Positions 46,719 through 57,518 of a DNA stretch of 64,000 bases are shown here, in pieces (position 1 is the stretch's first letter; every line of letters begins with the position of its first letter). The position numbers were made by a program, and so were the translations under genes. Origin of the DNA: Companilactobacillus nodensis DSM 19682 = JCM 14932 = NBRC 107160 (GTDB lineage: Bacteria; Bacillota; Bacilli; Lactobacillales; Lactobacillaceae); NCBI RefSeq assembly GCF_000615905.1, contig NZ_BAMN01000005.1, positions 62,001-126,000 on the forward strand. Reading direction: 5' to 3'. The notes under the pieces were generated by a model, which worked only from the letters and a program-made list of their open reading frames with translations, was not told where the DNA came from and made no database searches.

Positions 46719-48218
46719 TTTGTTTGCTTTGAAATTCAGCGAGACGTTTATACTCTGGTTCCAGCACCTGAGTGACACTTTGCCAGATTGGAAATAACTC
46801 CTGATAAATTTTAACATTATTTTCATTAGGATGATGGATATCAGTGATACCGATCATGTTCTTGACTGCAGATAAGTCATCAATATTGTCTAACGCGTAC
46901 ATACCCAATACGGCAGCACCAAGACATGAACTCTCGAAACTCTCTGGAATAGTCACATCTTGATCAAAAATATCAGCCAACATTTGACGCCAAAATACAG
47001 ACCTCGCAAAACCTCCAGTAGCTTGAATTCTCGTCGGTTTACCAGTTACCTTTTCAATCAAGCACATAACCGAATAGAGATTGAAAACAATTCCTTCCAG
47101 CGCTGACCTGATCATATCAGATCTAGTATGCTGACGAGTTAAACCAAAGAATGAACCACGGGCATAGGCATTCCAAATTGGTGCCCGTTCTCCACCTAGA
47201 TAAGGTTGAAATAACAAACCATTTGACCCCGCAGGTACACCACTAGCCATTTTGGTCAACTCATCATAACTAACTTTTGAATCGAATAACTGATCACGAA
47301 CCCAACGAAAAACAATTCCACCATTGTTGACAGGAACACCAACTACCCACTTATCCTTAGTTAAAGCATAACAAAACAGTTTGCCATCGAGATCAATGAC
47401 TGGCTTATCAACTACCACTCGCACTGCACCACTAGTTCCAATCGTCACAGCAACTACCCCTGGATCTATTGCATCAACACCAAGATTGGAGAGAACACCA
47501 TCACTTGCTCCCAAAATAAATGGAACAGTGGCTTTAATACCGAGCATTTTACCGTATTCTTTGTTGATACCACTGACACTATCAGTCGTAGCAACAACTT
47601 CAGGTAAACGTGTTTCTTCTATATTAAGTAGTTTCAAAACTTCTGGTTCCCACTTGAGGTCAAAGATATTAAACATCCCTGTCGCCGAGGCAATCGAATA
47701 ATCAATTTTGTAAACTCCAAATAGTTCGAAGAAAACATACGATTTGATATCGATAAACTTCTTGGCCTGATTAAATAAATTGGGATGATCATTCTTCAAC
47801 CACAGCATCTTAGACAATGGAGCCATGGGATGAATAGGTGTACCAGTTTTGGCATAGATTTTTGCACCCAAATCACTAGCGTTTAATTCATCAGCGTACT
47901 CAGCAGCACGGTTATCTGCCAAGTTATAGCTCTAGTCAAGGGATGGTCGTTCTCATCCATCAAAATCAAACTGTGCATGGCGGTTGAAAAAGATACACCA
48001 CTTAAATCATCAGGTTCAATACCATTCATTACTTGCTTTAACGTAGTAAGCACTGCTTGAAAAATTTCATCTGGATCTTCTTCGGCCATTCCTGGTTCAG
48101 TCTGAATCAACTGATAACCCGCATCAGCGTGTGTGATTACTGTACCCTTTTGATCATATAAAACACATTTCGTACTTGTGGTTCCTATATCAATACCAAT
48201 TATATATTTCACTATCAA
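46714..48218 (-). pseudogene. gntK: FGGY carbohydrate kinase (gluconokinase type), frameshifted
   Basis: About 501 residues if repaired. ATP phosphate loop GIDIGTTSTKCVLYD at the N-terminus, VSFSTAMHSLILMDE, then ITWADNRAAEYADEL across the break, GASDGVLSNLGVDAI, GTSGAVRV and GFARSVFWRQMLADIF. The sequence best fits the B. subtilis-type GntK (gluconate to 6-phosphogluconate), though xylulokinase-like use cannot be excluded. A G is missing at 47919-47920 (TGGGCAG became TGGCAG). No gluconate permease is adjacent. An alpha/beta hydrolase gene is just upstream. Confidence 0.83.
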
Positions 48219-48246
48219 TCTCCATATTTATATCAACGTAATATTA

Positions 48247-49108
48247 TTATTTCTTCCACAAAAAATTAATTAATAACTTGTCGACTTCCTTGTTCTCATG
48301 TAACTTACTATGCTGAGCTTGTGGACCAGAAATCTTCTTCTCACGATATGACTTAGCACGTCCAGATACCAAATACCTCAATGACTTGGACGAAGCATTA
48401 CTTACAGATCCATCGGAATGCGTACCATCATTTTTATCACCATAAATATTTAGAATACCCACTTGATTATTAGGATAGACTTCTCGTAATTTTAATAGTT
48501 GTTTATAATCAGAATCCATTTTCTCTGGTTTACCATTACTAGCGAGTTTCATCTTATTAGGTTCGTCATTCATCCCTAAAATTCCATTGTAATGTCCAGC
48601 AATATCCACTTGCTTATTCAACTTAGGAAGTGACTTATCCTGACTATAATCCAACGGATAATAAGCAATCGTCATATTTCCCATTGAATGTCCTACAACA
48701 TTAAATCTCTTAATGTTGTATTCTTTTTGAAGTAAAACCACTACTTGTTTCATCCATAGAGCGTCCTCTGAATAATTATCATTTTTATTATTCAGGTAAT
48801 TAACTTCGATAATTGGATTCTGTGTGTTCTTATTTATTCTACCATTCAAAGTTACCTTTCCCTTAGGACTAACGTCCACACGAATTATCGTATCAGTTAC
48901 GCCATGAGATTTGGCATAATTTGCCATCTGTGATTCCGAACGATAGCTGCCACCCCATCCGTGAAAAAATAACGTTGGTACTGATGATTTTATGTAATCA
49001 CTACTATAAATTTTCTTATCAAAACTCACATGTCCAATTACACCAAGTAGCACAATTATAATGATTATCGAAATGATTTTTTTTTAATATTTTGTTCAAA
49101 GCTTTCAT
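48247..49108 (-). pseudogene. DUF915-type alpha/beta hydrolase, frameshifted at its signal sequence
   Basis: Exported hydrolase, about 287 residues if repaired. An ATG at 49106-49108 (MKALNKILKK) is followed by a T9 run on the plus strand (49077-49085). With eight, the frame continues as IISIIIIIVLLGVIGHVSF, a membrane anchor or signal; with nine it is lost. The body has FFHGWGGSYRSE (oxyanion), the nucleophile elbow VVGHSMGNM, an Asp in IYGDKNDGTHSDG and a C-terminal His in AQHSKLHEN. DUF915 proteins of lactobacilli are cell-surface lipase/esterase-like hydrolases. Confidence 0.82.
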
Positions 49109-49199
49109 TTTCTTTCTGTATGTTAATTAAAACATATTCTAATACTATTTAATCATTTTAAATTTAAGTCAGGAAAAACATACATCGAAAACAAAAAAG

Positions 49200-49226
49200 C
49201 CATTACGCCTAAACCAAACGTAATGG
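49200..49226 (-). terminator. terminator after the DAACS symporter gene
   Basis: CCATTACG pairs with CGTAATGG; on the minus strand it is followed by TTTTTT. Confidence 0.8.
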
Positions 49227-49233
49227 ATCTTTA

Positions 49234-50463
49234 TTAGTTACTTTCATAAAATACTTTTGTATCAATTCCATCATTTTTATGTGCAACCAAAATTGATGAA
49301 AATACATCTGAATCAACATTCAAAATAGTCCTCAACATGCCGACAAACCAGTCCACTCCTGCAAATAACGCTATGCTTTCAACCGGTAATCCCATTTGAG
49401 GAACCACAATGGCCAATGAAACTAGTGCCGCACCTGGCACCACTGCATTTGCCAGCGATGCTAATGTAGCCAAAAGAACAATGTACATATAGGTTTGCAG
49501 ATCATACTTAATTCCATATATTTGTGCAATTGTAATTATCGTAATCGACATATGCATAGCAGAACCATTAGAGTTTAAGGACATTCCCAAGCTTAAAACA
49601 ATTTGAGCAACTTTATCCTTGACGCCCAATTTTTCCTTCGTATCCTTCAATTCAGTTGGAAAAGTGACCGCAGAAGAAGTAGTAGCTAGTGCCATTAAAG
49701 ACATATCCCACATATTTTTAATTAAATATATAAAATTCAATTTAGTAACCAATGTAATACATAAAATCCAGAAGACTAAATAAGTAATAGTAGCAAATCC
49801 ATATATAATTAAATATTTCATCATTGGGATAATCACCTTAATCCCCAACTTGCCAATAGCCGAGGCAATCAATGCAAATATTCCAATGGGAGCTATAGTC
49901 ATGATTAGTGAGATCATTTTCAGAATAACTTTATTAAACTGTTTGAGAATATCTAATAATTGAAATTCATTGGTGGAATGGCAAAATGCTGATAACGCAA
50001 TACCAAAAACAATGGAGAATACTATGACTTGCACAATAGACCCTTTAGACATCGATTCAAATATATTGCTGGGGAAAAAATCACTTATAACTTTGGAGAA
50101 TGACATTGATTGACCAACTTTAATGTTATTATCTGATAAACCTTTAATAGAAATCCCTAAACCAGGTTTGAAAACAATAACCATTATAGCTCCCCACAAT
50201 GCCGCCAGAATAGAAGAAGTAAAGAATATAATTACAGTTTGCCTGATCATTCTACCAAACTGACCTAAATCTATATTTCCCACTGCCTCAATTACCTGAC
50301 CCATAACCAGCAATATAATACCCATTTGAATCATTTTAATAAAAATGTCACCAACTATTTTCAAATTACTAGAAAATGATTTAAAAGTTAACCCTACTAT
50401 TATTCCTAATACCATGGCAATCAATATTTGTCCTGACATAGAGATCTTTATTTTCTTAGTCAT
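49234..50463 (-). CDS. dicarboxylate/amino acid:cation symporter (DAACS)
   Basis: Membrane protein of 409 residues of the GltP/DctA family. It shows the serine-rich re-entrant loop (LATTSSAVTFPTELK), the SLGMSLNSNGSAMHMSI region (normally NMDGT) and the last hairpin VVPGAALVSLAIVV with GVDWFVGMLRTILNVDSD (normally DRFRTMxNVxGD). The variant NSNGS and VDWFVGM motifs suggest an unusual substrate. Start ATG 50463 fits GAGAGGTG. It lies downstream of the carbamoyltransferase cluster and may bring in its substrate; this is inferred. Confidence 0.85.
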   Translation of the reverse strand: MTKKIKISMSGQILIAMVLGIIVGLTFKSFSSNLKIVGDIFIKMIQMGIILLVMGQVIEAVGNIDLGQFGRMIRQTVIIFFTSSILAALWGAIMVIVFKPGLGISIKGLSDNNIKVGQSMSFSKVISDFFPSNIFESMSKGSIVQVIVFSIVFGIALSAFCHSTNEFQLLDILKQFNKVILKMISLIMTIAPIGIFALIASAIGKLGIKVIIPMMKYLIIYGFATITYLVFWILCITLVTKLNFIYLIKNMWDMSLMALATTSSAVTFPTELKDTKEKLGVKDKVAQIVLSLGMSLNSNGSAMHMSITIITIAQIYGIKYDLQTYMYIVLLATLASLANAVVPGAALVSLAIVVPQMGLPVESIALFAGVDWFVGMLRTILNVDSDVFSSILVAHKNDGIDTKVFYESN

Positions 50464-50536
50464 GATTTTCACCTCTCATGGCGCCACATTAACATCATAG
50501 ATTATCGCGTCGGGAACAAGAATCTATTTCTATCGA

Positions 50537-50576
50537 AACACCTATCATACTCACTCCAAAGTATGATAGGTGTTTT
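50537..50576 (-). terminator. terminator after the MFS gene
   Basis: AACACCTATCATAC pairs perfectly with GTATGATAGGTGTT. It separates this operon from the symporter gene. Confidence 0.88.
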
Positions 50577-50581
50577 AAATA

Positions 50582-51865
50582 TTATGCTGCATTCACATTA
50601 TTCTTATCGCTTGTAAATCCAAATAGAATCATTCCAATAAGCAATAGTACAGCCGCTAAATAAAAACCAATCTTCATTGAACCAAAGCTATCTGAAATCC
50701 AACCTGTAACGTATGGTGCAAGAATCGAACCAGACATGCCAATAAAGTTATATGCACTCAAAGCTGTAGAAAGTGATGACTTTGGAGCATTCTTTGTAAC
50801 AAAAGCAACTAGAATAGGATCGATTGCTAACTTACCTGTGAGTCCATAAACAATAAGAACTAGAATTAGTAAAGTCTTATTTGTAACAAAGGCAATCCCA
50901 AATACTGAGATTAATGATAATGGGACCAAGAAGAACATTAATGCTTTTGTTTTCTTTGTTTTGTCATAAATATGTGCAAATAATATTGCACCAGGAATTG
51001 ATGCCCAAGGAACTAACGAAGCTATGAAACCAACGCTTGTACCTTTAAAGCCTCTTTCAACTTGAAGAAATTGTGGCAACCAAGTAATAATAACGAAATT
51101 GGCATAAATAGAACAGAAACACATAATGTAAGCAAAAACTAAATTACGATTTTTAAATAATGAACCAACACTAACCTTTTCAGTTGGAACCTCAACTTCT
51201 TCTTTTTTCTCTTTGTCTTTACCCTGATCTTCAGGCCTAATAACCCGCTCTTTCAAGATGAAGTAGAATAGTATACCTACAATTACAGTGGGTATGGACA
51301 TAATATAAAATGGTGTTTGCCAAGGCATTCCATTTTGAAGTACTAGTGTACTTGAAAGTAGATATCCACCTGATGTACCAAAAGCCATACCACTATTAAT
51401 AATAGCTGTACCCAATGTAAGATCTTTCGTGGGAATTGCTTCTGTTGACAGTGCGTACTGTGGTCCGTAGTACGATCCTTGTCCAATACCTGCAATAGCT
51501 CTAACGATTAGAAATACGATAAATCCTGTCACAATGCCACTTACAAATGTCATTATTCCAAATACAATAAACCCAATCATAATAACCAAACGTCTACCAA
51601 ATTTATCACCCAGCATACCGAAAGGAATTTGAGTAATAGCATATGTTAAGAAGAAAATACTATTCACAATTCCAAGTTGAGTATTACTGATATGAAACTG
51701 TGCTGCTAATTGTGTTTGTACCGGGTTAAGAATTGTTCTATCAGCGTACATTAAAATCCAGCCAAAGAAACAGAGTGCCACTACTTTCCACCAATACTTC
51801 TGTGAAACATTCATTGCTTTATAACGATCTGTAAAACTCAATGTTTTTGTTGCCCCACTATCCAT
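50582..51865 (-). CDS. MFS transporter, anion:cation symporter-like
   Basis: Twelve-helix transporter of 427 residues. WILMYADRTILNPVQTQLAAQFHISNTQLGIVNSIFFL and GDKFGRRLVIMIG mark the ACS/ExuT-like group of MFS carriers for organic anions. A charged central loop with many Lys/Glu (about residues 215-235) separates the two halves. Start ATG 51865 with GGAGGGAG; it overlaps the DUF2877 stop by 8 nt, so it belongs to the fdrA-allH operon and probably imports the substrate of that pathway, such as a carboxylated ureido compound. Confidence 0.87.
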   Translation of the reverse strand: MDSGATKTLSFTDRYKAMNVSQKYWWKVVALCFFGWILMYADRTILNPVQTQLAAQFHISNTQLGIVNSIFFLTYAITQIPFGMLGDKFGRRLVIMIGFIVFGIMTFVSGIVTGFIVFLIVRAIAGIGQGSYYGPQYALSTEAIPTKDLTLGTAIINSGMAFGTSGGYLLSSTLVLQNGMPWQTPFYIMSIPTVIVGILFYFILKERVIRPEDQGKDKEKKEEVEVPTEKVSVGSLFKNRNLVFAYIMCFCSIYANFVIITWLPQFLQVERGFKGTSVGFIASLVPWASIPGAILFAHIYDKTKKTKALMFFLVPLSLISVFGIAFVTNKTLLILVLIVYGLTGKLAIDPILVAFVTKNAPKSSLSTALSAYNFIGMSGSILAPYVTGWISDSFGSMKIGFYLAAVLLLIGMILFGFTSDKNNVNAA

Positions 51866-52721
51866 TATTGCTCCCTCCAATTATTTCATTAATTGCCAAA
51901 CTAACTCCAAACAGGGTATCTGCGCCTGATGTATGCCCCATCTGTAAGACTTCCTGCATCGTACAAATTATTGTTGACTTATTACTATTCATATTCAACA
52001 TCAATTCTTTTAAATCCTTGCTTATATACCCATGCTTGACGGCATCAATATACGCACTACTTACCTTAGTGGTACCTAATTCAGAAAATTCACTTAATAT
52101 ATTCATCCATCTTTCTGCAAGTGGATAACCGCTGCCAACCAACATTGACGAAAATCCTACGAGCATGTCATCTCCACTGGGGGTTAGCCCTTTTCCTCTG
52201 CCTAACATATATTTGATCAAATCATATAATTCTGAATCATGCTTCTGATTAATCCTGCTAAATATTGGCATAATATGACTAATTGAGTTATTATCCATAC
52301 CAATCTTTTTACCCAAATCTAATTCTTTAAGAGAAGAATCAACCATTTTATATTGATTTACAGATAGATCCAATTTAGGAATACTAAGTTCAATTTCATT
52401 TAAATTCAAAAGATTTACTTCAAATATTTTATTTGAAGCGTAAATCTTTAAAATATCATTCTTCAAGATGACCAAGTCGTTCAACGTAATGTTATCTAAG
52501 ATTTTACTTAGATATAATGAATTAATAGTTATTCCAAGAACCGATAATCCACCAGCATAATTGCCAACATGAAAATAGATATTCTCAAATTTAATATTGA
52601 AACTATGTCTAAAAATACTGTCAACAATCCCTGACTGCTCTTTCTCCACAAAAGAGCGAAGCATACTACTTCGCTCACCTGTTAATAAATTATGCTTCTG
52701 TGACAAATTCTTTTTCATCAT
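51858..52721 (-). CDS. allH: DUF2877 protein, AllH (YlbF)-like subunit of oxamate carbamoyltransferase
   Basis: 287 residues, close to E. coli YlbF. The family motif GRGKGLTPSGDDMLVGF lies near residues 172-188 and MGHTSGADTLFGV near the end. In E. coli the three proteins FdrA, YlbE and YlbF (AllFGH) together form the carbamoyltransferase that acts on oxalurate/oxamate in allantoin fermentation, giving carbamoyl phosphate. Here it overlaps the end of the upstream gene by about 32 nt and precedes the MFS carrier. Start chosen at the ATG pair near 52721, after AAGATGGG. Confidence 0.82.
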   Translation of the reverse strand: MMKKNLSQKHNLLTGERSSMLRSFVEKEQSGIVDSIFRHSFNIKFENIYFHVGNYAGGLSVLGITINSLYLSKILDNITLNDLVILKNDILKIYASNKIFEVNLLNLNEIELSIPKLDLSVNQYKMVDSSLKELDLGKKIGMDNNSISHIMPIFSRINQKHDSELYDLIKYMLGRGKGLTPSGDDMLVGFSSMLVGSGYPLAERWMNILSEFSELGTTKVSSAYIDAVKHGYISKDLKELMLNMNSNKSTIICTMQEVLQMGHTSGADTLFGVSLAINEIIGGSNNG

Positions 52722-55700
52722 CAACTAAGCCCATCTTCTTGCCATAGGCAACTAATGCCTTTTCGAAACAAGCAAGTGGAGCATGAACCGTACCGGCACC
52801 AACTTGACCGGTTCCAGCAATCTTACCGGCAATACCAGTATTAATAATAGGAGTAATACCAGTTTCAACTACCTTACAGATATCAATTCCAAGTGGAGTA
52901 CCCTTAAAGTCCCAAGTAGGAATTGTAAAATTAGGATTATGTTCTGTACATATCTTCATCATTTCATTGGATACACGTTGAGCATCTTCGAATCCACCAG
53001 CACCAACAAATCTTGTGACGCCTGGTGCGGCGATCATTGACATACCACCAAATCCAACAGTTTCAGCAATAGCACTGTCACCAATATCCGGATTAGCATC
53101 ATCTTGACTGAACCCTGTAAAGAACAGTCCTTCAGGAGTATTAACAGGGGCATTGAACCATTCATTACCCAATCCACTCACCTTAATACCAAAGTCAACA
53201 CCATTTCTGGACATAGTCGTAACAATAGTTCCTTCTTCTTGAACACGTGCAGCATCAACAATTGATTTACCTGTTGCCATCATAATATTCAAGAAGAATT
53301 GATCTGTATCAGCTAAGAACTTGATAACTTGTTGCTTAACATCATCACTAATAGATAACTTAATAATCAGTGGAGCAACCTCTTTAAGGAATACTAGACT
53401 TGCGGCGATATTACGTTGGTGGAATTCATCACCCATAGTAATGGCCTTAGCATCATAACTGTAATATTTAATCCACCCTCCGTTTGCTTGATAGCTTTAC
53501 TCAAAGTTGGTCCAAGGACGTCTCTCATCCAAATTAATCTATCAACAACTTCTTGTGAATATGCTCCGAAACGTAATACTTTACCGATACCCTCATTCAA
53601 AGTACAGAATGCTTGATTATTCTTTAAACGATTTTCGATCACCAGAACCGGCATATTAGCAGAAGTAATACCACCCATAGGTCCTACAGCGCGTACTGAA
53701 TGGCAAGGCATGAATCTAACTTCACCAGAGTTTAATAATTCTTTAGCCTCATTTTCATCTTTTACCCAACCTTCAAATAAAGCGGCACCAATACATGAAC
53801 CTTGCATAGGTTCAGTCATATCTTTAAATGCGATTGGAGGACCGGCATGCAATAATGTCTTATGATTATCGTCAGCCAATTCATTAATAACACTCTTAGC
53901 AGGTACGACATCTACCAAATATGGTTCTGATTTTTTAAATGAGTTCAAAATATCTTCATTTTGCTTCTTTAAACCATCCAACTGACGAACTTGCTTTAGA
54001 AGCTTAATCATCTTAGGATTTCCCCCAGCAACTGGTTTCCAATCAAACTGAACTGACTTACCATTGTATTTATTAATTGGTTCATTAAAACTTTCTACAC
54101 CGACATTCACTACACGTGGCTTTGTATACAGTAAATCAAGAACAGATTCACTTGATTCAGGAATCTCATCATGTGGTTTTGTATAAGGAACAACTTTCTT
54201 ATCAGGTTCGTCGATATCCATTCCTACTAGATTCAACCCATAACGAACTGTTTCGGCATTAGTATCACAAACTGTAACACCTGCATCCTCTAATATCTTA
54301 TGTTGTTCATCATAATCTTGTGGATCTTCATTAGTACCAACAATAGTTGCAACAAACGCCAATTTACGTCCATCATCATGTGCTGTTTTAATAGCAGCTT
54401 TAATTGATGGTGCAAGTGCTGAAGCCATATCATCTGTTGTACCGTAGCCTAAAACATCATCTAGAAGAATTACTCCAGTTTTTTCATCATGTGACAATTT
54501 TTCAATTTGTTGAATTCTGATACTTGGATCAATCATTGGATGTGGACGACCTTGTGTATAGATATCATCACCCAAATCAATAACATCATATCCATCTGAT
54601 TTAAGAACATAGCCATTGTCTGTAATAATCCCACCTAAATTCAATGACTCTGAGATTAGCATTCCAGCTTCATAAGCTAAAGTACCACCTGAATACAATC
54701 CTTTGATTTTCTTTCCTCTTAATTTTTCATCCACATTGGCAATTGGTGCAGCAGTGTAGTAATTCTTTTTTACTTCTTTGTTCAATGAAAGATCCATCGC
54801 AATTTTTGCTGTCTCTTCCAATGTATGAGCAAGATATACACCATCTTCGTGATGATCTGGTTTTTCACCTAAAAAGATAGCTACAACTGGCTTGTCAATA
54901 TCATGCAATAGTTTAACAACCTCATCACGAACTTCTTTTGCTGGTGGCTTAGAAATAATACCTAACACTTCAGATGGATCATGATGTGCTAATCCAACTA
55001 ATGCATCGATCATCGTACGTGCTCCAACCTTATCAGAAAGATCACGACCGCCTGTACCAATAGCGTGTATAACTCCGCCACCCATTCGTTCGATGGCAGC
55101 TGTTACTTCCTGAATACCAGTACCAGATGCACCGACCAGACTGATATTACCTGATCTAATTACATTCGCAAATGCCATTGGAACTCCACTAATAATTCCA
55201 GTCCCACAATCAGGTCCCATTACCAACAAACCTTTTTTATGAGCTTTATTTTTAAGTCTTGCCTCATCTTCAATAGATACATTATCACTGAAAACAAATG
55301 CATTAAGATTGTGATCCAAAGCATTATCAATTTCATCTGCAGCATAAACACCAGGAACTGAAATTAATGCTGTATTTGCATCTGGTAATTTGTCAATTGC
55401 CTCGTCCCATGATGTTGCATGTGATGATGCGTTTGATTTGCTAGATTTTTTATTTGAAAGATCATCAATAAATTTGTCAATTGCTTTAAGAACATCATCC
55501 ATAATTGATTTATCATCAGTATCTAAAACAATCATCATGTCACTAGGTTTAGCTTCTTTAGCTTCATCTGTGAGTAACCCAGCGCTGTTAAAAATATCTT
55601 TATTAGCATCAGTACCCATCATTACTTGAACTTTGTTGACACCGTTCATTTTGCTAATTTCTGTTGTTAACAACATTAAATTGATAGAATCTTGATAACT

Positions 55701-55727
55701 ATTATTCTTTAAAACTGTATATAACAT
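52690..55727 (-). pseudogene. fdrA: FdrA-DUF1116 (AllF-AllG) fusion, frameshifted once
   Basis: One continuous frame from 55727 encodes FdrA (about residues 1-585; MGPDCGTGIISGVPMAF, SLVGASGTGIQEVTAAIERMG, GVILLDDVLGYG). It runs without a stop or ribosome site into DUF1116/YlbE (about 587 onward; LLHAGPPIAFKDMTEPMQG, CHSVRAVGPMGGITSA, LNEGIGKVLRFGAYS). The last part (TMGDEFHQRNIAASLVFL to the end) is in another frame. An A is missing at about 53472; GGAATTAAA restores GGIKYYSYDAKAITMGDEF. Repaired length is about 1,013 residues, close to E. coli FdrA (about 555) plus YlbE (about 420). In most bacteria these are two genes. Start ATG has GAAAGGG upstream and a cre site further up. Confidence 0.82.
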
Positions 55728-55765
55728 TTATGTCACCCTTTCTCGTTCTTGATTACAGTTATAAT

Positions 55766-55779
55766 AGTAAGCGCTATCA
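55766..55779. promoter_or_regulatory. cre site upstream of fdrA
   Basis: AGTAAGCGCTATCA differs from the consensus TGWAANCGNTNWCA only at the first base. It lies about 40 nt upstream of the fdrA start, in the promoter area, and predicts glucose repression of the cluster. Confidence 0.65.
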
Positions 55780-55809
55780 TAAATAAATACATTTACCAAA
55801 AAAGTAAAA

Positions 55810-55888
55810 AGAATGTCAGCTTCTTTGTCCACTTTGGATAAAGAAACTGGCATTCTATGGTTTTATAATATATATACTGGATAAGGAG
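55810..55888 (+). promoter_or_regulatory. control region of the pucR-type gene
   Basis: An imperfect inverted repeat, AGAATGTCAG..TCTTT with AAAGA..CTGGCATTCT (55810-55856), covers the -35 area. TATAAT (55864-55869) and AAGGAG (55883-55888) follow. The repeat is a candidate operator for the PucR-type protein or, less likely, a leader hairpin. Confidence 0.5.
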
Positions 55889-55897
55889 ATATTCTAT

Positions 55898-57509
55898 ATG
55901 AACACTTCATTGGAGGAAATTTTAGGTTTAACTGCTTTATCTAAGGCGAAAATCATTGCTGGTAAAAAAGACATTCATAAAAATGTCAGTAATATAATGA
56001 TCATGGAAGGACACGATGTTGAAAAATGGGTTAAACCTGGATATATAATTCTAACAAGTCTTTATGGATATAAAAATGAAAAAAAAGAAGAATTCATAAA
56101 TTTATTCAAAAAATTGAATGAACTAAAATGTAGTGCTGTAATTGTTAAGCTCAATCGTGCCGTCAGTATGGTACCCGAAGAACTAATTCATACTTGTAAT
56201 AAAATGGGACTTCCACTTATAACCATTGATGACAACATTGGTTATAAAGATATAATCTTACCTGTAATGCAACAATTGTTTGACCAAAACAATCGATTAC
56301 TTAATCACTACAAAGATGTAAATCAAAAATATATTCAACTAGCTGCTTCAGGTGCAACCATCGAGAACTTGATACAACAACTTGACGTTATTATAAATAA
56401 CCAAGTTGATATTGTCCCAGATCTAGAATCTATAAATTATGTTGTATCCAGCAGAACCTATTCATCAAAGGTACTCAGTGCAGGCAAATCTGAAGTGCTT
56501 AAATCCGATCAATTTCAAAACTACGATTATTATATGAGAGATATTACTCAATACGATCATTTACACCCTGACGTAAAACAAATACTCGTCAAATTGGACG
56601 GAAATGAAACTAATAAAGGTTACTTATGCATAACTGAAAGTAATCAAAAATTAAGTAGTGAAGATTATATTGCAATTGAAATTGCTGTTAATTTTATCAA
56701 TCTAGAAATTCTAAAATCAAGTGCACTAAAAAACGCCAAAAAGGACTCCGTAAATGAACAATTTGACGAATTTCTTGCTGGAAATCTGCCACTTGATGGT
56801 ATTCTACCTGAAATATTTGAGGAAAAAAATTTCCAGATGAACAAAGAATATCGCTCATTCTATTGTAAAATCATAAACTCTAACGATTCAGAAAAAAATC
56901 TATTAAACCAAAAAATTACTATTTCAAGCCTCGAAAACCGATGCAAGATCTATTGGCCAAGAATTGTTTACCGCAGCTGGATAGACCAAATATATATTCT
57001 CGTAGAGAGTGATGATTCAATAATAGAGTTCAAGAAAAAATTGAACACAATCGTTAGCTATATTCAAAAAAATTCTAAAAGCAAATTAACCATTCAAATT
57101 TCAATTGGAAATAGAGAGACACTACAATTCATCCCTGATATATCAAAAAAATGCCTATCCAATTTACAAATAGAGTCAAAATTAGAGAATAAGGACTTTA
57201 TTATTTCCGAAGATGACTTAGGAATACTTCAACTTTTACCATTTCCAATCAACAAAACAGAAATAATTAATTTATTACCTGATGAACTAATATACATGTA
57301 TAAAAAGGAACCTGAACTAATTGAAACATTAAATTCATATATAAAAAATCAAACCAATATTACTCAAAGTGCAGAACACCTTTACATTCATCCTAAAACT
57401 ATGAGATATAGATTAAAAAAAAATAAAGAATAAATATTCAATTGATTTAGATAATCCTAATAACATCATGAATATGGGAATAAATATAAAACTATTAAAA
57501 TTATTATAG
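55898..57509 (+). pseudogene. PucR/CdaR family transcriptional regulator, frameshifted near its end
   Basis: About 536 residues if repaired. The N-terminal PucR domain (LEEILGLTALSKAKIIAGKKDIHKNVSNIMIMEGHDVEKWV, read from residue 5) is followed by a central GGDEF-like region and a C-terminal helix-turn-helix (NQTNITQSAEHLYIHPKTMRYRLKKI). An extra A in the run at 57415-57423 gives a stop at 57431-57433. With eight A the protein continues KYSIDLDNPNNIMNMG and ends at 57509, matching the family. PucR proteins activate purine/allantoin degradation genes; this one is divergent from fdrA and probably controls it. Next gene starts 10 nt later. Confidence 0.85.
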
Positions 57510-57518
57510 GAGAAAAAA

